Shown: piece by piece, positions 1 through 9,739 of the stretch
Numbering within the stretch: position 1 is the stretch's first letter
Layout: each line of letters opens with the position of its first letter
From: Eleusine coracana subsp. coracana
Taxonomy: Eukaryota; Streptophyta; Magnoliopsida; Poales; Poaceae
Length of the DNA: 64,000 nucleotides
Direction of reading: 5' to 3'
Assembly: GCA_032690845.1 (NCBI GenBank)
Contig: CM064429.1
Coordinates: 14,044,569 to 14,108,568 of the forward strand
The notes under the pieces: generated by a model
What the model was told of the DNA's origin: nothing
The model's database searches: none
What the model saw: only the letters and a program-made list of their open reading frames with translations
Program-made: the position numbers and the translations under genes

Positions 1-243
1 GTGTTCCCTGTCATACACAAAAGATCGACCTGACACCCTCTCAATCATGTGCATAACATAGGGTGCATATCCACAACTCTTCAATGGGCTGTTTGAGATG
101 ACTTTTATTTCCTTCCATATAAAGTCAAACACGGAGAATTCATGCCCATTTGGTGCCATGGCAGCAAGGACGTTTCTGTTGTAGGAGGGGCGTTTTGTGC
201 CATCTTCCTCCCTAGGAGTGATAGTCTTCCTGAAGAGCCTGTT
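1..243 (-). pseudogene. Element D protein, distal segment (continues beyond base 1)
   Basis: This is the third piece of one frame, which runs minus strand 20638-20300, then 9739-9103, then 243-1. The pieces were separated by insertion of C and A. This segment is fully open and in frame with 9103-9739 once one copy of the CTGTT duplication is removed. The protein resembles the 'putative plant transposon protein' family found as an extra ORF in grass retroelements. This is a family-level impression from composition and motif spacing, and its biochemical role is unknown. It runs off the window edge, so its C-terminus cannot be described. Confidence 0.7.
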
Positions 244-1145
244 TGATGAGAACATCACCCTTATGGATACACCCAGCACTCCGCCAACCAAAATACAAGT
301 TCATGCGCGACAACTGAATTTACGGGTGAGCTTGTTCCTAATGATTCATTTATGTGACTTTGAGAATAGATTGCTACCTAATGAATTAATTGTTGTTAGA
401 AACCATGAAGATGATGATGAGATAGCTGGGGAGGTGATTGGAGACGTGATGGGCAAGCAAGGACGTCAAAGCCAAGGTGGAGGCCCAATCAAAACCGACT
501 TCGATTCTGCTTCGGAGCCCAGGACCAGTCTGCACTAAAACGGATGACCAGGACGCATACGGACTCGGATTTGGACGTTCTATATATGCCTGGAAAGATA
601 ACGAAAAGACGTTTCCAACACAACTGGTCTCATATCAAAATTCGTTTTGAGCCGTCGGCAATCGCCGAAACAATTCGACTTCCAGAATCTGTCCTGGTGT
701 TGCGACACCGTAATCGGTCGTTGGGCCATGTATGGAGTTGAGCCCACTTAGGGCTGCGCCCAGGGGGTCTTGCACGACCCTAGGGTCCTCATATATAGCC
801 GTTGCCTCTTTATTAGGGTTTAGGTTTTGTTTAGATCAATTCTGTTCATAAACAGTTTCGCCGTTCATCGGTTTGTGAGACCCCAACTTCGAGAGTTTAA
901 TCATACATCAGCAATTGTGTTGCATTCTTCGTTGTTCTTGCTTGTGTTCTTGATTTGCAGGCAGGGATTAGCCTTCTCGGCGAGTTCAATCGTCTTTTGG
1001 ACGGTTGATAACCAGAGGAGACGTCGTGCTGTGATTGCGGGGTTTAGAACGTGCTGTTCTGAAGCTGGATCGATTTGTGTGTCGCCTCCGACCAAATCAA
1101 CTTACCAAGAACCTTTCGGAAGATCGGGAACCCTTGTACACATCA
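244..1145 (+). repeat. Element A 5' LTR
   Basis: This 902-bp repeat matches the reconstructed 3' LTR of A in length exactly. Ends are TGATGAG and ACATCA. The first ~300 bp (U3) carry the same coding text that ends the A/B/K frames, and a TATA-like TATATATG at 581-588 is conserved in B and K. The terminal ~370 bp (R-U5 side) are nearly identical to the LTR of K. Confidence 0.9.
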
Positions 1146-1147
1146 AG

Positions 1148-1160
1148 TGGTAATCAGAGC
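1148..1160 (+). other. Primer-binding site of A (initiator tRNA-Met type)
   Basis: TGGTAATCAGAGC lies two bases after the LTR. The canonical plant tRNA-iMet site is TGGTATCAGAGC, so this site has one extra A. The same variant is present in B, so it belongs to the subfamily and is not a private mutation of A. Confidence 0.75.
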
Positions 1161-2188
1161 TTTAGGTACACCGTTAGGTTCACCGTTATCCTTGTTATTT
1201 TGTTCAATCCTAGACTCCAGAAAATTGCCCTACAAAAATATTTGTTCGTCGTGTTTCCGCTGTCCTACACCCCCCTTGTGCCTTGCAATTTTCAGTTTAG
1301 TTTGCTTCTCTGAATTTTAGTCCCTACAAGGTCATTGTGTTGTTGGTCTAGTACTTCTTCTTTGGTCTTGTTTGAGTTGTGTGTGTCCTTGTTCATAGAC
1401 AATCAAGAAAAAAAAATCAGATTGTTGCACACATTGAGAGAATAGTACTGCTGGAATTATTTGCACTAAATATTTATTTAACATCTAGCCTTCTATTTTT
1501 TGTGTGCAAAAGAAACTTAGAGTGTTTTCTGTTGCACGTTGTTCCTTGAGTCAAGAGATTGCTGCACGTTGTTGCATATGAGAATTGTCGGTTCAGTTCT
1601 ACATGTACATCTATTCCTTACGTAAAGAGTGCAAAAAAGAAAGTTTAGGTTTTTCCTTTGTGCTATAAAGTTCGCAACTCTTGCTGCAGTTCTATGTCAA
1701 AAAAATCATGAAAGAAGTAAAAGGCAAAGAGGTGCTGAAAAAAAAATAAGAAGAAAAAGCCGCACCTATAACAAAAGAAAAAAAACGAAAGGAGAAGAGA
1801 AAAAAATTCAGAATTGCTTGCAGCCTTTGTGTCCTTTGTTGAGCCATTTGCTTGCTTGCTTGAACTAGGTCCGAGACAAGTTTAGGCCAGTGACATAGAC
1901 TAGCTTGGGACTATTATTCAGTTTTGCAATTTCTGAATTGAAATTTTGCTAATCCTTGCTACTATAAATTGCCTACCTAGCTCCACATATATCCTTCTGA
2001 ATAGGCACAGAACTTTGGACCCTCGCAATCGTCGGATCACACTCTCCAAGGTATCCTCTGTTTTGCTACTAAGAATCTTGTAAGAACTCAGTTAGGTGTT
2101 GTCATTTGCTTGTTGAGAGTTTCCACCGTGATCAAACAGTGGTGATAGGAAAATATACTCTTGTGTGTTTTCTTGTTCTCTATTCACA
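1161..2188 (+). other. Element A 5' leader, no gene
   Basis: This is an untranslated leader between primer site and frame. It is AT-rich, with an A-rich stretch near 1736-1810, and shares its whole length with the reverse-oriented leader of B (6667-7696). I see no domain or RNA gene in it. Confidence 0.6.
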
Positions 2189-3979
2189 ATGACAGGTTAC
2201 AACACCGATGGTGATGAGTCGATGATGTCAAATGAGGTTGATACAAGTGTTGTAGCACAACGAGTGTTTAGTTCTCAAATGGAGAAGGTAGAGCAAAATC
2301 AAATGAACAACTTGTTTCAGACTCACTTTGTTGTGAAGGATCGACGTTGTCGTGTCATCATTGATGGAGAGAGTAGCAACAACATCGCAAGCTTGGAATT
2401 GGTCGAGAAGCTCGGCTTGACCACACAGCCACAACCGTGTCCATACTACATCCAATGGGTAAATTCTTGTGATAAGATAAAGGTAGATAAAATTGCACGC
2501 ATTGAATTTTTTATTGGTTCTTATAAGGATTGTGCAGATTTTGATATAGTGCCTATGCAAGCGTGTCATTTGTTATTGAGTAAGCCTTGAATTTATACAA
2601 GTAATGCTTTGCACAATACCATTGCTAATACCTATTCATTTAAATACAATGGTAGAAGAGTTACTCTTAAACCTATGTCTGCTGCTGAAATTTTAGAAGA
2701 GGATCAACAAAGACTTGAGAGAAGAAAGAATGAACCATTTAGGAAAGAATGGACTACTTCAAATGTTGCAACACTTACATCAAAATCTGAATTAGATGAT
2801 GAACATATTTCCTTGCCTCTTGTTGCAACTAATACATTTTAGGTTCTACACAAAGAAGAGGATAGTGTGAAAGATGAAGAACATGTTGTTGTTTCAGGTA
2901 AGAGCTTTCTTGATGTGATGAATTATTCCAACAATCTTGTTGTATTGGAACCTTGTCTTGATTTGCCTTTGCCACAAGTTGATTTATCTACTGATCCTTG
3001 TGATAAAGAGGAGTTGTGTGCCACTGCTTCACTTATACCTTTGCCACAACAAATGAACAAGATTGATGTTTTTGCTTATGGTTCACCTACTAGTGCTGAA
3101 ATAAAATATTTGATTTTAATAACATGTGAAAAGAATGAGCAGAAATTATTGTCTTCTCTAAATACTTTGGGTTATATTGAATTTGATGTTCTTTGTGATC
3201 TAAATACCGTGGAGAAGCAAATCTTTTCTCAAACTGAATTGCCTTTACTAACAAGAAACAAATTTTATGCTATAGGAAACTATGATCATAGAGGTGTATT
3301 TATGGTGCATAAAGTTTATATTTGCTCAAACATGAATACTCCTTGTGTTGTACAACCAAATGATGAACTAGAAAACTGCAATAACAATTACCATGTCATG
3401 TCATGTTTTTCTAGTGTTTTTAAGATCACATATTTTCCATCTTGTCATAAGAGTGAGAATGACGTTCATATTGCTGAGCAAGTTTTCAAAGAGGTCATTA
3501 ATTTGCATGGCATGCCTTCTATTATGGTTTAACATTGTGATGATAATTTTTATAACAAATATAAACGCGAGGTGCATTCCAAGTTTGGGAATAGTTCTAT
3601 ATTTTATATTTTAGATTTGAGACCACTATTGGGAGAAAGAGATGGGATCGAGTCGAGGACGACTCTAATTCAAAAGGGGGAGAATGATGAGGACATCACC
3701 CTTATGGATACACCCAGCACTCCGCCAACCAAAATACAAGTTCATGCGCGACAACTGAATTTACGGGTAAGCTTGTTCCTAATGATTCATTTATGTGATT
3801 TTGAGAATAGATTGCTACCTAATGAATTAATTGTTGTTAGAAACCATGAAGATGATGATGAGATAGCTGGGGAGGTGATTGGAGACATGATGGGCCAGCA
3901 AGGACGTCAAAGCCAAGGTCGAGGCCCAATCAAAACCGACTTCGATTCTGTTTCGGAGCCCAGGACCAGTCTGCACTAA
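2189..3979 (+). pseudogene. Element A protease-integrase-tail protein, three nonsense codons
   Basis: This is the counterpart of the intact B protein. The ATG at 2189 matches the B start; an upstream GTG at 2165 is also open. One frame runs the full length with no indel but with three stops: TGA 2588-2590 (B has TGG), TAG 2840-2842 (B has CAG) and TAA 3530-3532 (B has TCA). The first ~140 residues hold a retropepsin-like domain with IIDGESSNN where K has IIDGGSCNN. The last ~150 residues carry short remnants of the integrase core and the pol C-terminus (LHGMPSIM and DLRPLLGE, compare LHGVPSSIV and DLKPYLGE in K). The frame ends inside the 3' LTR, as in B and K. A is a dead copy. Confidence 0.82.
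3671..3684 (+). other. Polypurine tract of A
   Basis: An AAAAGGGGGAGAA-type purine run abuts the start of the 3' LTR at 3685. This is the expected primer for plus-strand DNA synthesis. The same tract occurs in reverse orientation beside the B 3' LTR. Confidence 0.75.
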
Positions 3980-4268
3980 AACGGATGACCAGGACGCATA
4001 CGGACTCGGATTTGGACGTTCTATATATGCCTGGAAAGATAACGAAAAGACCTTTCCAACCCAACTGGTCCCATATCAAAATTCGTCCTGAGTCGTCGGC
4101 AATCGCCAAAACAATTCGACTTCCAGAATCTGTCCTGGTGCTGCGACACCGTAATCGGTCTTTGGGCCATGTATGGAGTTGAGCCCACTTAGGGCTGCGT
4201 CCAGGGGATCTTGCACGACCCTAGGGTCCTCATATACAGCCGTCGCCTGTTCATTAGGGTTTGGGTTT
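3685..4268 (+). repeat. Element A 3' LTR, first part
   Basis: This is the first 584 bp of the 3' LTR, interrupted by B. The last five bases (4264-4268, GGTTT) are the target duplication of B and recur at 8780-8784, where the LTR resumes. Confidence 0.88.
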
Positions 4269-5170
4269 TGATGTGGACAAGGGTTCCCGATCTTCCGAAA
4301 GGTTCTTGGTAAGTTGATTTGGTCGGAGGCGACACACAAATCGATCCGGTTTCAGAACAGCACGTTCTAAACCCCGCAATCGCAGCACGACGTCTCCTCT
4401 GGTTATCAACCGTCCAAAAGACGATTGACCTCGCCGAGAGGGCTGATCCCTGCCTGCGAATCAAGAACACAAGCAAGAACAACGAAGATTGCAACACAAT
4501 TGCAGATGTATGATTAAACTCTCGAAGTTGGGGTCTCACAAACCGATGAACGGCGAAACTGTTTATGAACAGAATTGATCTAAGCAAAACCCAAACCCTA
4601 ATGAAGAGGCGGCGGCTGTATATGAGGATCCTAGGGTCGTGCAAGACCCCCTGGACGCAGCCCTAAGTGGGCTCAACTCCATACATGGCCCAAAGACCGA
4701 TTGCGGTGTCGCAGCACCAGGACAGATTCTGGAAGTCGAATTGTTTCGGTGATTGCCGATGGCTCGGGACGAATTTTGACATGGGACCAGTTGGGTTGGA
4801 AAGGGCTTTTCGTTATCTTTCCAGGCATATATAGAACGTCCAAATCCGAGTCCGTATGCGTCCTGGGCATCCGTTTTAGTGCAGACTGGTCCTGGGCTCC
4901 GAAACAGACTCGAAGTCGGTTTTGATTGGGCCTCCACCTTGGCTTGGACGTCCTTGCTGGCCCATCACGTCTCCAATCACCTCCCCAGCTATCTCATCAT
5001 CATCTCCATTGTTTCTAATAACAATTAATTCATTAGGTAGCAATCTATTCTCAAAATCACATAAAGGAATCATTAGGAACAAGCTCACCCGTAAATTCAA
5101 CTGTCGCGCATGAACATGTATTTTGGTTGGCGGAGTGCTGGGTGTATCCATAAGGGTGATGTCCTCATCA
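4269..5170 (-). repeat. Element B 3' LTR
   Basis: A 902-bp LTR, reading CTCATCA to TGATGTG on the plus strand. It begins next to the duplication GGTTT. The end of the B frame (4876-5170) lies inside it. A purine tract borders it at about 5171-5184 on the minus strand. Confidence 0.9.
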
Positions 5171-6666
5171 TTCTCCCCCTTTTGAATTAGAGTCGTCCTC
5201 GACTCGATCCCATCTTTTTCTCCCAATAGTGGTCTCAAATCTGAAATATAAAATATAGAACTATTCTCAAACTTGGAATGCACATCACGTTTATATGTGT
5301 TATGTAAATTATCATCACAATGTGAAATCATAATAGAAGGCATGCCATGCAAATTAATGACCTCTTTGAAAACTTTCTCAGCAATATGAACGTCATTCTC
5401 ACTCTTATGACAAGATGGAATATGTATGATCTTAAAAACACAAGAAAAACATGACATGACATGGTAATTGTTATTGCAGTTTTCTAGTTCATCATTTGGT
5501 TGTACAACACAAGGAGTATTCATGTTTGAGCAAATATAAACTTTATGCACCATAAATACACCTCTATGATCATAGTTTCCTATAGCATAAAATTTGTTTC
5601 TTGTTAGTAAAGGCAATTCAGTTTGAGAAAAGATTTGCTTCTCCACGGTATTTAGATCACAAAGAACATCAAATTCAATATAACCCAAAGTATTTAGAGA
5701 AGACAATAATTTCTGCTCATCCTTTTCACATGTTATTAAAATCAAATGTTTTATTTCAGCACTAGTAGGTGAATCATAAGCAAAAACATCAAGCTTATTC
5801 ATTTGTTGTGGCAAAGGTATAAGTGAAGCAGTGGCACACAACTCCTCTTTTTCATAAGGATCAATAGATAAATCAACTTGTGGCAAAGGCAAATCAAGAC
5901 AAGGTTCCAATACAACAAGATTGTTGGAACAATTCATCACATCAAGAAAGCTCTTACCTGAAACAACAACATGTTCTTCATCTTTCACACTATCCTCTTC
6001 TTTGTGTAGAACCTGAAATATATTAGTTGCAACAAGAGGCAAGGAAATATGTTCATCATCTAATTCAGATTTTGATGTAAGTGTTGCAACATTTGAAGTA
6101 GTCCATTCTTTCCTAAATGGTTCATTCTTTCTTCTCTCAAGTCTTTGTTGATCCTCTTCTAAAATTTCAGCAGCAGACATAGGTTTAAGAGTAACTCTTC
6201 TACCATTGTATTTAAATGAATAGGTATTAGCAATGGTATTGTGCAAAGCATTATTTGTAGAAATCCAAGGCTTACTCAATAACAAATGACACGCTTGCAT
6301 AGGCACTATATCAAAATCTGCATAATCCTTATAAGAACCAATAAAAAATTCAATGCGTGCAATTTTATGTACCTTTATATTACCACAAGAATTTACCCAT
6401 TGGATGTAGTATGGACACGGGTGTGGCTGTGTGGTCAAGCCGAGCTTCTCGACCAATTCCAAGCTTGCGATGTTGTTGCTACTCTCTCCATCAATGATGA
6501 CACGACAACGTCGATCCTTCACAACAAAGTGAGTCTGAAACAAGTTGTTCATTTGATTTTGCTCTACCTTCTCCATTTGAGAACTAAACACTCGTTGTGC
6601 TACAACACTTGTATCAACCTCATTTAACACCATCGACTCATCACCATTGGTGTTGTAACCTGTCAT
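4876..6666 (-). CDS. Element B protease / integrase-tail fusion protein (596 aa, intact)
   Basis: The first ATG is at 6666-6664; the frame is also open eight codons upstream to a GTG. Residues ~30-150 form a retropepsin-like domain related to the K protease, with an IIDGESSNN active-site region and the LLLSKPW motif corresponding to LLLGRPW in K. The middle ~250 residues are acidic and have no domain I recognise. The final ~150 residues retain an integrase-core scrap (FKEVINLHGMPS), a pol C-terminal piece (FYISDLRPLLGE) and an LTR-encoded tail. RT, RNase H and the integrase catalytic residues are absent, so the protein was formed by internal deletion of a K-like pol. It could still act as a structural or processing factor, but that is inference. 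The frame is intact here and broken in A. Confidence 0.82.
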   Translation of the reverse strand: MTGYNTNGDESMVLNEVDTSVVAQRVFSSQMEKVEQNQMNNLFQTHFVVKDRRCRVIIDGESSNNIASLELVEKLGLTTQPHPCPYYIQWVNSCGNIKVHKIARIEFFIGSYKDYADFDIVPMQACHLLLSKPWISTNNALHNTIANTYSFKYNGRRVTLKPMSAAEILEEDQQRLERRKNEPFRKEWTTSNVATLTSKSELDDEHISLPLVATNIFQVLHKEEDSVKDEEHVVVSGKSFLDVMNCSNNLVVLEPCLDLPLPQVDLSIDPYEKEELCATASLIPLPQQMNKLDVFAYDSPTSAEIKHLILITCEKDEQKLLSSLNTLGYIEFDVLCDLNTVEKQIFSQTELPLLTRNKFYAIGNYDHRGVFMVHKVYICSNMNTPCVVQPNDELENCNNNYHVMSCFSCVFKIIHIPSCHKSENDVHIAEKVFKEVINLHGMPSIMISHCDDNLHNTYKRDVHSKFENSSIFYISDLRPLLGEKDGIESRTTLIQKGENDEDITLMDTPSTPPTKIHVHARQLNLRVSLFLMIPLCDFENRLLPNELIVIRNNGDDDEIAGEVIGDVMGQQGRPSQGGGPIKTDFESVSEPRTSLH

Positions 6667-7696
6667 TGTTAATAGAAAACAAGAAAACACGCAAGAGTAT
6701 ATTTTCCTGTCACCACTGTTTGATCACGGTGGAAACTCTCAACAAGCAAATGACAGCACCTAACTGAGTTCTTACAAGATTCTTAGTAGCAAAACAGAGG
6801 ATACCTTGGAGAGTGTGATCCAACGATTGCGAGGGTCCAAAGTTCTGTGCCTATTCAGAAGGATATATGTGGAGCTAGGTAGGCAATTTATAGTAGCAAG
6901 GATTAGCAAAATTTCAATTCAGAAATTGCAAAACTGAATAATAGTCCCAAGCTAGTCTATGTCACTAGCCTAAACTTGTCTCGGACCTAGTTCAAGCAAG
7001 CAAGCAAATGGCTCAACAAAGGACACAAAGGCTGCAAGCAATTCTGAATTTTTTTTCTCTTCTCTTTTCGTTTTTTTTTCTTTTGTTATAGGTGCGGCTT
7101 TTTCTTCTTATTTTTTTTTCAGCACCTCTTTGCCTTTTACTTCTTTCATGATTTTTTTGACATAGAACTGTAGCAAGAGTTGCGAACTTTATAGCACAAA
7201 GAAAAAACCTAAACTTTCTTTTTTGCACTCTCACGTAAGGAATAGATGTACATGTAGAACTGAACCGATAATTCTCATATGCAACAACGTGCAGCAATCT
7301 CTTGACTCAAGGAGCAACGTGCAACAGAAAACACTCTAAGTTTCTTTTGCACACAAAAAATAGAAGGCTAGATGTTAAATAAATATTTAGTGCAAATAAT
7401 TCCAGCAGTACTATTCTCTCAATGTGTGCAACAATCTGATTTTTTTTTTCTTGATTGTCTATGAACAAGGACACACACGACTCAAACAAGACCAAAGAAC
7501 AAGTACTAGACCAACAACACAATGACCTTGTAGGGACTAAAATTCAGACAAGCAAACTAAACTGAAAATTGCAAGGCACAAGGGGGGTGTAGGACAGCGG
7601 AAACACGACGAACAAATATTTTTGTAGGGCAATTTTCTGGACTCTAGGATTGAACAAAATAACAAGGATAACGGCAAACCTAACGGTGTACCTGAA

Positions 7697-7709
7697 GCTC
7701 TGATTACCA
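7697..7709 (-). other. Primer-binding site of B
   Basis: This is the reverse complement of the A site, TGGTAATCAGAGC, two bases inside the 5' LTR boundary at 7712. It shows the same one-base difference from the usual tRNA-iMet site. Confidence 0.75.
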
Positions 7710-7711
7710 CT

Positions 7712-8779
7712 TGATGTGGACAAGGGTTCCCGATCTTCCGAAAGGTTCTTGGTAAGTTGATTTGGTCGGAGGCGACACACAAATCGATCCGGTTTCAGAA
7801 CAGCACGTTCTAAACCCCGCAATCGCAGCACGACGTCTCCTCTGGTTATCAACCGTCCAAAAGACGATTGACCTCGCCGAGAAGGCTGATCCCTGCCTGC
7901 GAATCAAGAACACAAGCAAGAACAACGAAGATTGCAACACAATTGCAGATGTATGATTAAACTCTCGAAGTTGGGGTGGGGTTTAGAACGTGCTGTTCTG
8001 AAACCGGATCGATTTGTGTGTCGCCTCCGACCAAATCAACTTACCAAGAACCTTTCGGAAGATCGGGAACCCTTGTCCACATCAAGAACAACGAAGATTG
8101 CAACACAATTGCAGATGTATGATTAAACTCTCGAAGTTGGGGTCTCACAAACCGATGAACGGCGAAACTGTTTATGAACCGAATTGATCTAAGCAAAACC
8201 CAAACCCTAATGAAGAGGCGGCGGCTGTATATGAGGATCCTAGGGTCGTGCAAGACCCCCTGGACGCAGCCCTAAGTGGGCTCAACTCCATACATGGCCC
8301 AAAGACCGATTACGGTGTCGCAGCACCAGGACAGATTCTGGAAGTCGAATTGTTTCGGCGATTGCCGATGGCTCGGGACGAATTTTGACATGGGACCCAT
8401 TGGGTTGGAAAGGGCTTTTCGTTATCTTTCCAGGCATATATAGAACATCCAAATCCGAGTCCGTATGCGTCCTGGGCATCCGTTTTAGTGCAGACTGGTC
8501 CTGGGCTCCGAAACAGACTCGAAGTCGGTTTTGATTGGGCCTCCACCTTGGCTTGGACGTCCTTGCTGGCCCATCACGTCTCCAATCACCTCCCCAGCTA
8601 TCTCATCATCATCTCCATTGTTTCTAATAACAATTAATTCATTAGGTCGCAATCTATTCTCAAAATCACATAAAGGAATCATTAGGAACAAGCTCACCCG
8701 TAAATTCAACTGTCGCGCATGAACATGTATTTTGGTTGGCGGAGTGCTGGGTGTATCCATAAGGGTGATGTCCTCATCA
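7712..8779 (-). repeat. Element B 5' LTR with internal inverted and direct duplication
   Basis: The LTR is 1068 bp instead of 902. Bases ~7977-8084 are the reverse complement of the LTR terminus 7712-7819. The following ~57 bases (8085-8141) directly repeat 7919-7975, and normal LTR sequence then resumes. The 166-bp surplus accounts exactly for the length difference from the other B LTR. Confidence 0.85.
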
Positions 8780-8784
8780 GGTTT

Positions 8785-9102
8785 TGCTTAGATCAATTCT
8801 GTTCATAAACAGTTTTGCCGTTCATCGGTTTGTGAGACCCCAACTTCGAGAGTTTAATCATACATCTGCAATTGTGTTGCATTCTTCGTTGTTCTTGCTT
8901 GTGTTCTTGATTCGCAGGCAGGGATTAGCCTTCTCGGCGAGGTCAATCGTCTTTTGGACGGTTGATAACCAGAGGAGACGTCGTGCTGCGATTGCGGGGT
9001 TTAGAACGTGCTGTTCTGAAGCCGGATCGATTTGTGTGTCGCCTCCGACCAAATCAACTTACCAAGAACCTTTCGGAAGATCGGGAACCCTTGTTCACAT
9101 CA
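8785..9102 (+). repeat. Element A 3' LTR, second part
   Basis: The LTR resumes after the GGTTT duplication at 8780-8784 and ends with ACATCA at 9102. 584 + 318 = 902 bp, the same as the 5' LTR. It is followed by the A target duplication CTGTT (9103-9107). Confidence 0.88.
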
Positions 9103-9739
9103 CTGTTGATGTAGGCAAAGAATGGAAGCAAATCTGTGATAGTCCCATAATTTCCTTGCTTCCCTGCCAGATACATGTGCCTCAACCCTCTAGCATCAAG
9201 ACGTGTAGCAAGGTGAATCCGAGGGCGGTTTGTATCAAGTCTCCCAAAACCAAAGAGCCTAGCAAACTATGCATAGCTCACCTGATACCACTGTCCCTCA
9301 GTCATCCCGTGCATCTTCCTTGTGTTAGCATTTTCCTCAATGTACAAGGTGGCATAGAATTGAGCAATTATCTCATTGTTCCAGCTCTTCTGAAAACCAA
9401 GAATATCCTTCAAGTGCTTTGCCTTGCACGCAACAATGACTTGCTTGAAGATGGGGTCATTCTTGTTCACCATGTGTGCCCAATCAACCCACTAAGAGAT
9501 GGCTATGGGTGCATTCTTCTTGGTCAAGATCATTGACTCATAGAAGTCCTGCTAGAAGAAAGACCAAAACCTGTAGTCAGTGGCCTCTCTAGGAAGTGGT
9601 CGAGGGTCCTTGAATCTCATTTCTCTCACTAAGTCTGTTTGCCCCTTATAGCTCACTTTCTCCCTCCATTCCATGTTTAGAGGAACCCGAAAAGAGGGGT
9701 GTTCGAGGTGCACATAAGCTGTAGGAGTGATCTCATCCA
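9103..9739 (-). pseudogene. Element D protein, middle segment with three TAG codons
   Basis: This is the middle piece of the D frame, between insertions C (right) and A (left). It is one continuous frame broken at 9554-9552, 9494-9492 and 9269-9267. All three stops are TAG in contexts where glutamine is likely, consistent with CAG to TAG transitions. It contains a conserved stretch around TEGQWYQVSYA and LGFGRLDTNRP that I associate with grass transposon-encoded proteins of unknown function. At its right edge it fuses in frame with the acidic N-terminal segment at 20300-20638 once C and one ATCCA are removed. At its left edge it fuses with 1-243. Confidence 0.78.

Larger units (their letters stand above)
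4269..8779 (-). mobile_element. Element B: pol-less CRM-like Ty3/gypsy element with intact ORF
   Basis: B is the same family as A, in opposite orientation, inserted in the A 3' LTR with duplication GGTTT on both sides. Its 3' LTR is 4269-5170 (902 bp) and its 5' LTR is 7712-8779 (1068 bp, 166 bp longer because of an internal duplication). By eye the LTRs differ at only a handful of aligned positions outside that duplication, so the insertion is recent. The interior carries one open frame and no RT, RNase H or integrase core. It is later than A and, with its frame intact, could be mobilisable in trans. Confidence 0.9.
244..9102 (+). mobile_element. Element A: pol-less CRM-like Ty3/gypsy element, with B nested in its 3' LTR
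   Basis: The LTRs are 902 bp each (244-1145; 3685-4268 plus 8785-9102 after removing B). They begin TGATGAG and end ACATCA, flanked by the target duplication CTGTT at 239-243 and 9103-9107. A primer site follows the 5' LTR and a purine tract precedes the 3' LTR. The interior is only about 2.5 kb. It encodes a protease-containing frame fused to remnants of the integrase end, with no RT, RNase H or integrase core. It is an internally deleted derivative of a K-like element and needs enzymes in trans. The LTR start and the frame running into the LTR suggest the CRM clade. Confidence 0.88.

Noticed and set aside
4563..4937. Short frames within the A and B LTRs (both strands)
   Set aside because: Except for the ends of the A, B and K proteins, these change phase between copies and show no conserved protein.
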